Positions 33,556 through 45,781 of a stretch of DNA of 64,000 nucleotides are shown here, one piece after another (the stretch's first letter is position 1; the number at the start of each line of letters is the position of its first letter). Under the pieces are notes generated by a model. That model was not told the origin of the DNA. It was given only the letters and a program-made list of their open reading frames with translations, and did no database searches. The DNA is from Cyclina sinensis (lineage: Eukaryota; Mollusca; Bivalvia; Venerida; Veneridae). The position numbers and the translations under genes are program-made. The stretch covers positions 47,990,352 to 48,054,351 of the forward strand of contig JAAONU010000011.1 of NCBI GenBank assembly GCA_012932295.1. Reading direction: 5' to 3'.

Positions 33556-33647
33556 CTGTTTAGGAGCAGAAAAACTATTTCCGTTATGTTTATCCCGTGT
33601 CTGGCGTAAATGTTTAAGCTAGGGATGGCTACATGTTCCATAATTTG

Positions 33648-33765
33648 TGAAACCATTATATGTCAATGAAAGAATTCTTTCCTAACCGATACTGTCATTA
33701 TGTCATTATGTTCACCGTTTTGTAATTCGAGAGACAATTAAAATGCGTCAATTGACAGACCATGT
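33648..33765 (+). repeat. Recurrent core, copy C
   Basis: GAAACCATTATATGTCAATG, 'CCGATACTGTCATTATG', 'GTTTTGTAATTCGAGAGACA', 'ATTAAAATGCGTCAATTGAC', AGACC. Preceded by 'AGGGATGGCTACATGTTCC' and followed 80 bases on by 'GATATTAATTACAATATTTG' and 'TTTCCTATTAAAGACACAA', all of which recur at core F. This pins C and F as counterparts in U1 and U2. Confidence 0.65.
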
Positions 33766-35560
33766 TTCTATGTTTTTTACGATTATGCATTTAGATTTCA
33801 TTAAATAGTTTGTTTTCATGTCTACAACAAAGATATTAATTACAATATTTGTTTATTTGTGTTTGTTTCCTATTAAAGACACAAAGTTAGTCGTGTCACA
33901 ATTTTCATATTTTACAATCGATGCTAAAATAAAAGTGAACAAGAGAATGTGACGTTTGGTGTCCTACTGTTTATCTTTTCAGTAAAAATTCAAAGGCCTG
34001 TAAAATAAACATTTTTATAGAAATAAGCTGGACTAAGCTTTTTGACCGGAATTAAACATCCCTCTAAAGATTAACATGATTTATTGTGGAAAAACCCTGG
34101 ATGAAGGAGCAGGTAGGGTGATTAGTCGCTATCCCGTCTACGTTGGGCAAGTCACAGTTTCTGAGTCTTTCTTTTTGCATTTACTTTTGACTTTCATAGC
34201 TTGAAACACATTTGTACTGGTAAAAGCAAAGTACAAGCATTTAACACAATGCACTTTGCTGGAGAAAAATGAAAATCGGGTAAGAAAAAAAATATCGACG
34301 TGTAAGTAGCGGCTGCCGTTCTGTTTTATATATTTTACGGCATACTAAATATTTTGTGAATGTTAAATATGCCTAATATAGGTTTGATGCGTCTTCATTC
34401 ATCTGAGAAAAAAAGCCAACAACTTAATAGTCTGTGTACATTTACAAACCTACTAGCTGCGTGTAGAAAATTGTATCCATACTACATCCAACCTGAATCC
34501 ATTTATGTAAATTGATAATAACGTGAGAAAGTTTTAAGCACTGGCATTTCAGTATTTTCTGTTGTAGGCCAGAATTAAAGTCAAACTAACAGTGTATTGT
34601 TTCTTTGATAGGTTCGTGCTTTTAAAATGTACAGGTGCTGTCAGAGGTATGCCCCATATTACCGCACTTGCTTCATGTCCTGTTATAATCTTTTTATAAT
34701 TTTTTTTTTGGCAAGGAGCATCTTGGCGTAGATAGACCAATACCAATCTAGAAATTCCGATTATAATCTTCATTACTAATAAAACGTTCTTTAGGATTAG
34801 AAATGTTTCAATGTTTATCTGTGCTAAAAGCGTTATTATTGTTTAAACATAAAAGTAATTAATGAAAGAAGAACATGAGCGGCAAATTTCGTGACATTCC
34901 AACGCTACCGGACCATGTCATAATCGGCTGTCAAAAGAAATAGCTATTCATCAATTATACATTCCATTAGTAAAATGCCGAAAGCCAAGCTATCGCTTCC
35001 TGTTTCCACTTACAGAGTACTGAAAACGGTGTCCTTATAAAAAATACATTCTGTCACTGTCTACGAAAATATTGACCCGAGAATCAGACCATGAAAAGCC
35101 TTAATCACTGGCCTAAGTATTGCTTAAACAACACGTTTAATACAACTGAAATCCAATTCAAAGCAGATAGAGCAACAAGGCAATGGACAAAAGTCATTTA
35201 TTAAAGTATAGGCTACTTAGTGATCAGGTAGTAAAAAGTTATCCTGTGTATATCCATTTTCTCTTCTCTTTCAAACCTTGGCCGCCTTGGTGATGCCAGA
35301 GGTCACTGTTTTCCTAATGTTTGTTTTGAAAATCTGTAGGCCAAGTCTCAAATTGGGTCTAGAGGACTCAAAACTAAGTCGGCCACTTTCTCAGATAAAT
35401 GGAAAACCATGTGAACATGTGTCTTTGTTCAGACCAGTCTTTATTCTTAAAATTTACAGAGAACTTCTTTCTTGATAATGTCCAGAACAAGTTCGAGACT
35501 AGCTATGTCAAATGATGACAAATATAACGTCACCTGTTACGTTCACATTTTCCGCAATTC

Positions 35561-35685
35561 GCGAAGCCATAATATTTCCATCCGATAAATATTTCCTTAT
35601 TGATGCTGTCTTTTTGGTCTGCATTTTGTAACATGAGAGAAGCTATAATGCGTAAAGTGACAGATGCATTTATTCATTAAATGGG
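35561..35685 (+). repeat. Recurrent core, copy D
   Basis: GCGAAGCCATAATATTTCCA, 'GATGCTGTCTTTTTGGTCTG', 'CATTTTGTAACATGAGAGAA', 'GCTATAATGCGTAAAGTGAC', AGATGCATTTATTCATTAAAT. Almost identical to core A across 'GGTCTGCATTTTGTAACATG', the longest uninterrupted match I saw between the two blocks. Confidence 0.65.
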
Positions 35686-36937
35686 AAATATATCTTTGAT
35701 GTTCATTAGAACATACTGTTTCCCAAATGTCCTTCACAAGAAACATCATTTACAGTATTTTCCTGATCATTTTTGTTTTCTCCAGTAAGTTTCCGTATTC
35801 AGTGCTTTCGGAGCGAGAACTTAAAATCAAGGAAGCATTAACAAGGAAATATTCATCGAGATGGATGAATATGAAAGTTGTTTTAAGAATTTGTTTCCAG
35901 AAAGATGTTTTCCTTTTTTTCTTTTTTAGGTTGTTTGTGTGTTTGTTTGATTTTTTTATATGCAAGATGATAGAAACCAAAAAAGAATAGTGATATATTT
36001 AATCTAAAGTAAGAGATGTGCAATGTTTATAACATAGAATGGTCGGGCAATAAAAATACAACATTTTGTGCTTTTAAATGTTCTCCACTATGAATTGGAA
36101 TACATTAAAAAATGTAAAATTTCTCGACGTCTGTCCGCTATATGTTTGACGGCTGACTGTTTGGCCAAAAAGCCTTAAATGGCCATTTTCCTTCTAACAG
36201 AAAAAGTTAAAAATATACCAGGAAATTTTATTAATTGAAATCCGACATGTATATGTTATATTGCAGATGTACAACAAATAAACAATTGGAAGGATGGGAA
36301 AATCATAAGAGATCATAACGCGATAACATTTTTTTATCAGATATGTCTGTCTTAATGATATTAAAAGGAAGAAGAAAGGCATCTTCATGCTACATTTTTA
36401 AGAAATATTTGTTTTCAATATGTAGATTGTTTATTGTTTATTTGATCTTGTTTTCAAAGCATTTTTGTTTATTATTTGGTATTTGAATGTACTCGAATGA
36501 AGTGAATTTTCTAATATTGTTAAAACTCAAATATAAACCACAATTACAACTTTTTCTTAAACTTTGTTTTACCATATTTATACTTTTTTAAGTTTTGTAA
36601 CATTTCAGGACGACAATTTCATGTAAATGTTAGTGTTCCAATGCAAATATGTTGAAAAAGAAAGTGTGTTTTTGACAATTACATATATGTTTATCTAGTA
36701 CCCTTTTGACAGTCTTTCTATAAATAGCGAATGAGCATGGCGACCATACTAACGATTAGTCACGTAGCGCGTAAAAATGGAGAGAAAAAGCAAACACGAA
36801 CGTCTATTGCCTGTTTCTAAACTGTCTACCTACGCTGTCGTACTACTTTATTTTTCTTTTGAAATTCGTTCAGGCTTCCTCGTTAGTTGTCTGTATACAA
36901 TTACACTTTAATGGTCACTTCCATTTTCTATGATTTA

Positions 36938-37015
36938 TGAAGCCATTATATGTCAGTTAGAAATATCTTTCTAACATTTTAATGCATTTTCTGACATACG
37001 CATTTTCCTTATTAG
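36938..37015 (+). repeat. Recurrent core, copy E
   Basis: TGAAGCCATTATATGTCAG, 'CATTTTAATGCATTTTCTGA', CATACGCATTTTCCTTATT. Counterpart of core B in U1, with the same shortened middle. The 'CCATTATATGTCA' word is exact in C, E and F. Confidence 0.6.
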
Positions 37016-38228
37016 AATAAATCATGGTGTTCTTACATGCACATCAAAATTTTAGTTGCATAAGTCTGTAAGAAAAGCAGTTCATTAATTGCTAGAACAG
37101 TTTCATTTCCTTAATTGTAATGGCGTTTTCTCATTATTCGTAAATCGTTCATATTTGGATCAAAAACATTTTTTAGCAGTGAAACTGGGTTGAGACAATA
37201 AGTTTTAACAGTGTGATATATCCACATATATCACTCAAAAACCCAAATAATAATTGTATTACCCTTCCCCTGCCGAGTAAGACGATTTTAAAATAAATCA
37301 TTGCTGTTTCAAATGAAACGTCGAAATAAGATTTACTTTAGGATGCCCCTTCTACATGAAATATTTTCTTTCGTACCTCACGAATGTAAACAAGAGAAAA
37401 GGAGTAGTCTGTTGAAGACACTTTTTGTAATTAATATCAAATTAGACAGCTTTGACGAGGTCATATTTGTTTTAAATACTGATGAGAATATTTTCATTAC
37501 TCTATTTTGGTAAATATTTTTTATTTGGCAGTTAAAAAGAGCTTGTATATCGGAATTTACACTGCGCAACATCGAACCGTATGCGCATCGTCACAGCGCA
37601 TGTTGTTTACAACGTGGGGTACCCAAAGGGGAAATTTAATGTGTATATGACCTGTCTGGCTCGGTTATATCAATTTCTTTCGGCGGATCAATATCCAATC
37701 AAAATGGGATAAAAATCTGGAAGGGTAAAAATAGTTATATCAGAATAGCAATAGCACGGGCTTCTTACTAAAAAAGCAACCTAAATAAGAGATACCATTG
37801 TTTCATGGAAATGAAAACAATAGGCAGATAGTGAAAGTGCAAAATGTTAGCCCCTACACTGCGGACCAGCAGTTTTGGCCTTTCTCCCATGAATTATTTG
37901 TTGCGTTTTGTGACTGTTCGCATTTGATAAACAAACACTTCTGTTAAAACTGAAATACAAACTTACTTATCTTAGCTAACATAGTTCACATATAGTGTAT
38001 CGAAACAAAAACAGGTTTAAGGGTTTTTGAATAGCTATAGGAATACGAAATAGTATGACTTGTAATCCTGTTGTAAACAAGACAAAAACATTCGCCATAA
38101 TTACAGGCATTCGTTAATTCCAATTATTTGCAAACTGTACCATTGTAACTTGTATAGTCAAATGTGAACAGCAAGAGCAAGTTCAGGTGTAAGGGTGAAA
38201 CATGTAGTATTAACACAGTGTTAAACTG

Positions 38229-40061
38229 TTAAAGGTCATGTGGCACGACTAAAGCAACTTTGTCTATTCAAAATAATCATAATGTACTGATAACAATTGT
38301 TTAATTACGAAATTATGCAAATATTGCTTTTTATAAGAAAAAACGTTTTTTGATGATTGGCTGTGTCCACTTCGATATCGGTAGTTTCCGCCGCAATTTT
38401 TGGCTGTGACGTAGCTTTATCCCTACTGTACGAGGCAGTAGTGCAGAATTACACTGCTCATAACGCATCAAGTTTTTAAATGCAAAAATAACACTAAACC
38501 ACAAGTGCAAGAAGCACAATGAAGGCACACTTATAAATATAACATGCTATAAAATGTTAATTAAATAATAATTTGATTTCTTCTCGATTTTTATATGTAA
38601 ATTCAAACTTTGTGCCGGGAGATCGGGTTTTTATTTCACCAAAGCAGAGAATGTGATTAATAAATATTCCAATTTCTTCCAAGTTGTGGTTCTAAATAAA
38701 ACTATATCCTCCACGTTTTAACATGTTGTATAACACTTCTTTGTCATTTAAGTGTAGTGCAATTGAAGTGAATTTAGGTGACCTAATGTGTTAACATTTT
38801 GTTTCACTGGAATGGAAATTCACACTACAGTGTATTTTCACGTTGGGATATTGTTTGAAAAATAATAATATGGCATCAAGCAGAAATTTGTGTCTGCTTA
38901 TAAATTAATATCCAATGGAATGTCAAAGATCTATAAATCACGCCTTTTACTGTGGAATTTATGCAAGTTAACCTTCTCAAATGGGACCCTTGTATATTCT
39001 GCATAGCTGTCAAAACAAAGCAATTAACTTTTGTTATGACCTAATCAATGTTAAAGTTGAGACAATTAGCAAAATTGTATGGCAAGTGATCTTACAAATT
39101 GCTTGAATTACTTTTGATCAGGCACACTTGTGAAAACATCATTTAATAGTTGCTTCCAATTAGCATCTCTAAATGATTTTTAGTTAAGTAGCTTTCATGC
39201 AGTTAAATATGTTAATTACATAATTAAATGTTATAGATCTATTTATGATGAAAATAAAAATCTTTCGACTTCTATATGTGAGCAATTGTTTTAAACAATG
39301 TATTTGTGTTATGTTTTTGACATAGAGTTTAGGGCTTCTTCTTGCCATATTATTTGTTCTTTGATCATTATTGTTCTGTTCGCAAATAAATAGAATGAAT
39401 AAGCAAAAACAAATGAAAAGAAAGAATCATAGATCTAGTCAAAGATTCTTACACGTACATCAGGCAAAATATATCAGACAATTAAGCAACACATCACTGT
39501 AAAGAGAACGTTTTTATGGGGAAAACAATCTCTCGATTGGAGATAGCTAATCAAGTCTTCCAAAAAACTGCATGGGATAAACATGAGCATGTTCAAAATC
39601 TTTTTGTATCAGTTACTTGGAAAATATCTCTAGATATCTTCACTGATGTGTCTTTTAATTCTATAACCCTAATTGAACTAGCCTCTATATAAATTTTGCT
39701 CATTGGCTTCGTAATTCCATCAAAATTTCTAATTATTTATTTAAACAATCTTCAATGTATATTTATGATGTAAGCTTAACTTGTTCAATTTTTTCTTCGC
39801 CTATTTTCAGTCTACATTTTCACTTTCCATTATATTTTTTAAGTTTTTGTTAGCAGTCCAGGCAGCTGTGTCAAGTGACAAGGGATAAATGTGCATCACT
39901 TCCGGTTTACCAAGTGCGTAAAATATTGATTTTAATTTGCTATAAAGCATCTTTAAGATGAAAATAACCTGCGGAATTTTTTCAAACATTCTTAGTTAGA
40001 TATATATTTTTCGCTCATATGAAAATTTCGAGGTCAAGAATTTGTGTCGCATGACCTTTAA
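38229..40061. mobile_element. 1.8-kb TTAA-flanked inverted-repeat element, non-autonomous
   Basis: TTAA at 38,229-38,232 is followed by AGGTCATGTGGCAC; the right end is GTGTCGCATGACCT and then TTAA at 40,058-40,061, so the terminal repeats read AGGTCATG(T/C)G(G/A)CAC. The interior (~1,825 bp) has no frame over ~65 codons. Words such as 'TGGCTGTGTCCACTTCG', 'TGTGACGTAGC' near the left end and 'CACTTCCGGTTTACC' near the right look like parts of a larger element. The block is absent from the matching place in U1, which supports insertion. piggyBac-type by target only. Confidence 0.6.
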
Positions 40062-40569
40062 GAATGCTTATAAAATGGCCGAACACAGTATCTATAAAAT
40101 GTATCGACAAACATTCCATGGACTTGTTTGTTCTCTAATCAAATGTGAAAAAAAAGATATATCAACAAAGTTGTGTTACATAACGGGCACGAGTATTGTA
40201 AGAAGTTTACTTTTTGTTTTAAAACAAAAACAAAAACGCTTGATCGGGTTACTTAGATATCCGGGAAAACATGCTGAAGAGTCGTATTTAACCCGATGTG
40301 AATAACATTGACGATTTATTTCGTAACGTAACTAAAATATTCTCTTAATATAAATGATGTTTTTTGTTTTCATGGTAAAGGGATGTTTCGAAAACATGAA
40401 GCAATTTCAACTTTTGATCGCCCTTCATAGTCGTATATACTCATAAATTGATTAGTTGGCAATATAAAATACTTACACAATTATTAGTTTTTGTAAAGAA
40501 AAAATACTGCAGCCTTTGTTCTGATTCTGTGTTTTGTTGGACATTGAATTGAGCAAAAATGTTTTCAAG

Positions 40570-40820
40570 AAGCATATACAGTTATCCTTGAAATTATTTC
40601 CAAGCAATCGAATGCACAATACATCTATCAGCTGTTACTGCAAAATGACAACAACACGCGTTAATGTCAAGGCAATGAAGCATGCTCTTTTCTGCTTTTA
40701 GAGTTCGCTTTTTGATAATACAGACTGAGACATCTGATCAAAATCAGATAGCAAGCCTGTTTCAGACAATTTCTCACAATGTGTTGCGTAAAAATTGACT
40801 TTAATGACATTCTTACAAAT
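40570..40820 (+). repeat. Best-conserved U1/U2 segment, U2 copy
   Basis: Counterpart of 31,215-31,480. It keeps 'TTATCCTTGAAATTATTTCC', 'ATCAGCTGTTACTGC', 'AATGACAACAAC', 'GCGTTAATGTCAAGG', 'CTGAGACATCTGATC' and 'TGTTGCGTAAAAA'. U1 has ~12 extra bases (GACGACTCCTCATTCG type) after 'CAATCGA'. Confidence 0.5.
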
Positions 40821-41099
40821 ACATAATTTTAATTTGAAGACAGTGCTGCCTTCAAAAGATGTTACATTTATGGAAATTTAACAAGGCAAAACTAATCATA
40901 ATTACAAATATATACCCGATTATAGTTAATAGTTCATTTTTATGGTAGTGCGTTTCTTAAAAATTGTTTTGCCATGTTTTTCTCTTTCAATAGTTCTAAC
41001 AGACAATTATGAAAGTTATATACAAGATTTAATGAGTTTATCTCTTGTAGTAATTGCACATTTTATAGTATTTACCAACTTTAACCGAAACATTTGATA

Positions 41100-41965
41100 A
41101 AAACGTAAACGTGTTTATTTGATTAAACGCCTATTTCTATATATACATTATATCCAATGGCGTTGTACAATACATATATTTTAAAACATGGTTTACATAT
41201 AAATGCAAAATATATTGAAAAAATAAATTATAGTGGAAATCAGTAAAACAGTGTAAATTAAAGTTTATAACATAAAACTTCTTAAAGATAAATAAAGTGG
41301 AAAAAAATAATAAAAGTAAGTCCTTAATTAAAGGCATAATTGATGTAAGACAAGGTTATGTACAATGACAGCGTCAATTTTAAAACAAGTCATGAAACTG
41401 TGTCAAATAAAGAGTTTTGAGGTTTTTCTCAAAAGCATCTATTGACACCGACTGCTAAATATAAGGCAGACTGTTCCATAACTTTTGCCAAACTGTGCTA
41501 AATCTTCTATCATTAAACCTATCATTCCTGTTAAATGGTACATCATAAGCGATACTAGAGTCACTGGCTGATCTTAACCCTGGTCTATGACTAACTCTTT
41601 TAGATAATATCTCAGTCAAATAAACAGGAGCCAGATCAGTACTGCAGTTGAACATTACCGTCTGTACCTTGAAATTGTTTATAGCCTTAACGGGGAGCTA
41701 ATGTAGGTCAAACAGCGCTTGTTTAGAGGAGTCATTTTTGCCACAATTTTAAAACTAATTTTGCACACATATTTTGAACGTGCTGCATTTTGCGCAATTC
41801 TGTCTCAGAAATACCATACAATATAACGTTACAGTAGTCCAAGTGGGAAACAACGAATGTACTAGAATTTCAGTCGCAGCTCTGGTGAAGTATTTTCTAA
41901 TATACTTTATCCTGAAAATATCGACATGTACGCTTCACATGTTCTCTAAAGGATAAGTTTCATCA
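41100..41965 (-). mobile_element. 5'-truncated CR1/L2-type LINE, reverse transcriptase C-terminal end, dead
   Basis: Minus strand, in order: ...SHLDYCNVILYG...LRKMQHVQNMCAKLV (41,747-41,857), then LH*LPVKAINNFKV with the expected W changed to a stop, then LAPVYLTEIL and a RRFSTVWQKLWNSLP block (41,455-41,655), then, after a frameshift, IDAFEKNLKTLYL. This series is the standard tail of CR1/L2/Jockey-group reverse transcriptases. The 3' part carries a 'GTACAACGCCATTGGATATA' and 'AGGCGTTTAATCAAATAAAC' end typical of that group. One nonsense change and at least two frameshifts make it inactive. It sits inside U2 and is missing from U1. Confidence 0.75.
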
Positions 41966-42691
41966 TTTTTGTTCCGGTTGGAGGGAGGAATCTCGAGAGT
42001 GATAGACCGAAAGTGACAGTGCAAAATATTATCTTCGTCACCTCAGAACAACTTGATCCCCATAGGAATAATTGTTTCGTTATGTAAACATTCAATTTGA
42101 AAAAAAAAACAAAAAAAAAAAACATCTATTAAAAATTCTTACATAGTAATGAACATTTTATCAAAATAAATGAGGCAGCATGTATTCATTAAAATACGTT
42201 AAGTCTTCTTCTTAAAAAGTATTGGATTTTTGACATACGAATTGCAGCATGTATAAGTTATTGTCTATCAACGTCAATATAATTTCTTTTACATGAAAGT
42301 GTACTTAAAATAATGCAAGAGGGCAAATTTTCAATTTGATTTTATTCTTCATAGGTGTATAAATGGCATTTTTTAAAAGATGAATACGTTAAGGAAGGTA
42401 TTGGAAGTGTTGCTGATGAATTACTCTATTCAAGTTAAGAGGTTAGACATTAAACCTATCTCTGTTTCAGCAGAAATTATGTGTTTCTTGGAAAATTCAT
42501 CTATTTCGAGTTAGTCAAACAATTTAACCTTTGGAATCACTATAAATTAAAACCCTCGATGTAATTTCCGATAAATCACCAAAAGAACCCCCTGGGGATA
42601 CACAGTACCGTATTCTTGAAATAATTAAGTCATTAATATGATAAAACTGTTGATCTCACATTTTACCCTGTTTACAAACTTTATGTGTAGA

Positions 42692-42791
42692 TTAAAGTTC
42701 ATAAGTACGTATTTACAAAATTGAATTGGTCAGGCGCGGCAGAGCCGTGCGACCAATTTAATTTTGTAAATACGTACTAATAAATTTTAAC
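42692..42791. repeat. 100-bp near-perfect hairpin
   Basis: Arms 42,704-42,731 and 42,751-42,778 are complementary over 28 bases with one mismatch (AGTACGTATTTACAAAATTG... against ...AATTTTGTAAATACGTACT). Inside them GCGCGGC and GCCGTGC pair again (one G-U) around a three-base AGA loop. Outside them TTAAAGTTCATA faces TAATAAATTTTAA for a looser ~12-base extension. The inner GC-rich cap contrasts with the AT-rich arms. Most likely a fold-back element; a structured RNA is possible. Present in U2 only. Confidence 0.8.
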
Positions 42792-44242
42792 CAGCTTAGT
42801 GTTTTGAATTATTTTTGTACACTCTCTACATGTCTCCGCCCTCTTTCGTCACGCGACATTGATTGACACCCCGAAACACCAAAATCATGCCTGTCATCCA
42901 TGTACCGTCGATATCGGCGACGTCTGATCTTTTACCGCCTTATGCAAAATAGAATCTCTCTTCGCTGGCACACAGAAACAGAACTTTGACCATAGTCAAG
43001 GATTATAAATGTTTAATGTTTATAATGATGATGTTTATAAGGAGATTGGGACTCGCATTCATGATGAAGGATTATGTTTAATGTTTTCAGTTAAAACGTT
43101 CAGATTAAAAACACAGACACTTGGGGTGTGGAGCTCAAAACGCCTTTGAAATCCAAATAAATGGTATATTTGTCAATCCCAGCACATGTACTTATCATAT
43201 ATATATCATTAAAACTTAATATAACTGTTTTGAAAAAAAAACATATTTCAGCGTCTATAATATTATAGATTAAAAACTGGGATTAAAAAAAAGTTCACCA
43301 TCAATTACATATAATTTTTGTTTCTGGAGAGAAAAAGTGAGTTTATAAATGTTTGTTTTCACGGCTACTGTCTCTTTAATCCTATGTATTTTTATGAAAA
43401 AATGTCCTTGTTGGTTTCAACATGATATTATTAAACGGGCGTCTAAACTAACAGGTGTTCCCTTATGTATCGAAAAACTAATATCCCTGTAGCTCCGCAT
43501 CCAAGGCACACATGCGGAATAACGTCGGTAAATCATTTCATTCGATTTACCTGGTTAGTAGCACTGGCTGTTTAAAGCTGATTTACTAGAATAAATTCTT
43601 TCAAAATTTGAAAACTGCTGCCATCTCATTGGACAAAAAATAATTTCAAACACTAATATTATGTTTAAGACTGTGTGATCAAAAGAAGCGATAAATTAAA
43701 TAGTATGGTCTCTTAATGAGTTGCATCAAAATCGTTTTTAGACGAATCAGTGTAACGCAATGATTCAAATTAACATTTCGGCAACGAAAACTTTTATATA
43801 TATATTTATATGTGAAATTGTTCATGCATTATTAAAATAACTTTTTAATCCACACCTGGTCAGAAAAAAGGCATTAAGAAGGCTTAATTTATGACAGTGA
43901 AAATCATATAAAGACCTTATACCAACTGTAGTGTATTTTTTAAAAATTCATAATCATTTTTTGTAATTTTAGTTAAACAGCAACTTACACACATCTAGTG
44001 ACAGAAAATAAACAAAAATATATATATATAAATGTAAAGCAGCACAATGCATTAAATTTGCCTGATTAATAAGGCTCGAGAAATGTAAACAGTTTAGCAG
44101 GTGTTATTATGATCAATGTCTTCCGATTTGGACTAACTGAACTCTGCGGTGTACTTTCTCCTTTCGGTGTGAAATAGAAGCTGTCACTGTCAACAATGTC
44201 TTGAAAATAACCAAGAACCTAGGGTGACTTCTATTTTATAGG

Positions 44243-44574
44243 TTAAATGTCTGTTTTTTCCTTCTCTCTTTTTAGCTCCTTGCATTCTTCTTGTTCTCTT
44301 TCTCTCTCTCTGTCTCTCTCTTTGCACTTACCAATTATCCCTGCTAAGACATACCTGTCCAAGTCTCTCTTGTGTCCTGCCACAAATTGTTCTTTAAGGT
44401 TTCAAATTTCTTTCATTTTTCAGTCCGCTGTGACTCGATTTTCTCTGGTACTACCACAGTAATGTCGGCTGTACTAATGACATTGTCAGTCAAGTCATTA
44501 ATATGTAGATGTTTCTGAGGTGTCACCGTTCCTTTTTTCATATTTTGAGCCCAAGTCCTGTCAACTGTAACCCT
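44243..44574 (-). pseudogene. Coding-like minus-strand sequence, two frames, product unknown
   Basis: Minus strand 44,574 to 44,413 is open and from the ATG at 44,541 reads MKKGTVTPQKHLHINDLTDN, then VISTADITVVVPEKIESQRTEK, then stop. Just beyond, in the next frame (44,401-44,243), follows LKEQFVAGHKRDLDRYVLAG and an E/R/K-rich tail over a CT-repeat. A good splice donor, G|GTAAGTGC, falls at ~44,325-44,332 after ...LAGIIG. The change of frame within ~20 bases argues for a decayed exon or a wrong frame choice. GC content is above the surroundings. I do not recognise the protein. Confidence 0.3.
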
Positions 44575-45108
44575 TTAGCTTTTGTCTTGGTTACACACTT
44601 TTATTTCAGTTATTTCTGAGCCAGATAAGGTGACTGAAAATATACAGATTAGGATGCTAATCTCTCCAACTTGACAAAATTAATTACTACTAAAGTGGTT
44701 ATTGCCATAACTTGCATGCAGGAAGTTCTTCTATACTAATGGAAAGCAGAGTTTTTTTGTTTTTTTTTTAATGTTAAGCAGTAAGATGTTCGGTAAGGAA
44801 TAAGACAGCACAGAGTGACTTGTACAAGCATTAATATGATATACATGCAGAACCATGCCAATTATATTTTTTAAGAAGGCTCTTCTATTTAGTTATAGTG
44901 ACAAAATATGACAACTAATTCATAGTATCAGAATAAGTACAATATTTTTTAAATTATATCTGCAGTGAAATGAGAAAGAATAAATATGCAAAATGTGTTT
45001 TTATATTTATATTTAATGTCAAAATAATTTAGGTAAAATGTACTACATTCAATGTTTTCAATTTTTTGCAAAGAACAGATATAGAACACCTCGATTTCAT
45101 ATCATCCG

Positions 45109-45650
45109 GTGCCACCATTTCTTTTGTCAACCCTGCTCTGTCTGTGGCTCCTCTGGTTCTGTATGTGCTCCCTGTTCTCTCTGTCTGAGTCTGATCTTCC
45201 TCTGTCTTTGCATCTTACCGATCTGACTGTGACTTCTGTATGTGCCTTCTCTTGCTCTGCCTGTATCTCCTCTGTATCTGTCTATGCCTCGTTCTGCTCT
45301 ATCTGTGCCTCCTCTTGCTCTGTCTGTGCTCCTCCTGATCGGTCTCTGCCACCTCCTGCTCTGTCCATGTTCTGGCTCTGTCTGTGTTTCCTCCTGCTCT
45401 GTCTATGTCATCCATGCTCTGTCTGCACCTCCACTGTCTCTGTCTGTGCCCCTTCCTTATTTGTCTCTGCCACCTCCTGCTCTGGTTGTTTCTTTTTTGG
45501 CTCGATCTGTGCCACTGCTGGCTCTGTATGTGCCTCTCGCTCGGTCTGTGCCTCCTCGGACTCTGGCTCTGCCGCTTCTGGCTCTGTCTGAGCCTCCTGT
45601 TCTCTCTGTACCTGTAAGCTCTGTCTAATTCCATAGTTGCTATACTTGTG
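45109..45650. repeat. 21-bp minisatellite, consensus GCTCTGTCTGTGCCTCCTCCT
   Basis: About 22-24 degenerate units of ~21 bp. Because 21 is a multiple of three, several frames stay open on both strands: plus frames give S/C/V/A-rich heptads (SVCASS type, 45,109-45,591) and minus frames give RRHRQSQ, GGTDRA or EEAQTEQ heptads. Long open frames here therefore do not by themselves show a gene. The units are C+T-rich on the plus strand. Confidence 0.8.
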
Positions 45651-45781
45651 CCCAATCTAGCTCTTCTGGTGCTCACTCGGCCGGCAATTACTGTGTCTCC
45701 TATGACTCTGGTTTCTGTTGCCCAACCATCATTAGCATTTTTCCCAGGGAATTCTTTTAACCTTTTAAAAATAGTTTTATC
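45299..45781 (-). CDS. Candidate low-complexity coding exon or pseudogene, minus strand
   Basis: A stop-to-stop minus frame of 161 codons. Its first ~50 codons (45,781-45,625) lie outside the minisatellite and read DKTIFKRLKEFPGKNANDGW, then ATETRVIGDTVIAGRVSTRR, then ARLGTSIATMELDRA, which is protein-like. It then enters R/Q/S-rich heptads. The only Met is at 45,676, well inside, so if real it is an internal exon. An alternative minus frame (acidic EEAQTE heptads, about 45,655-45,408) is open too. No splice sites are clear, and no family is known to me. Could be chance openness of repeat DNA. Confidence 0.25.
   Translation of the reverse strand, partial: DKTIFKRLKEFPGKNANDGWATETRVIGDTVIAGRVSTRRARLGTSIATMELDRAYRYRENRRLRQSQKRQSQSPRRHRPSERHIQSQQWHRSSQKRNNQSRRWQRQIRKGHRQRQWRCRQSMDDIDRAGGNTDRARTWTEQEVAETDQEEHRQSKRRHR

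Larger units (their letters stand above)
24990..34180 (+). repeat. Segmental duplication block U1 (first copy)
   Basis: Landmarks occur in the same order in U2: 'ATCGACGTGT.AGTAGC' (25,115 / 34,297); 'AGAACAT.AGCGGCAAATTT' (25,740 / 34,870); 'GGCTGTCAA.AG...ATTCATCAATTA' (25,797 / 34,926); core A / core D; 'CTACCTACGCTGTCGT' (29,711 / 36,828); core B / core E; the conserved block at 31,215 / 40,570; 'GTGCAAAATATTA' (31,932 / 42,019); core C / core F; 'GATTAGTCGCTA' (34,118 / 'GATCAGTCGCTA' 49,314). Copies look roughly 65-85% alike depending on place, by eye. U1 has private insertions at ~26.7-29.4 kb and 33.19-33.56 kb. No gene is retained. Confidence 0.75.
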
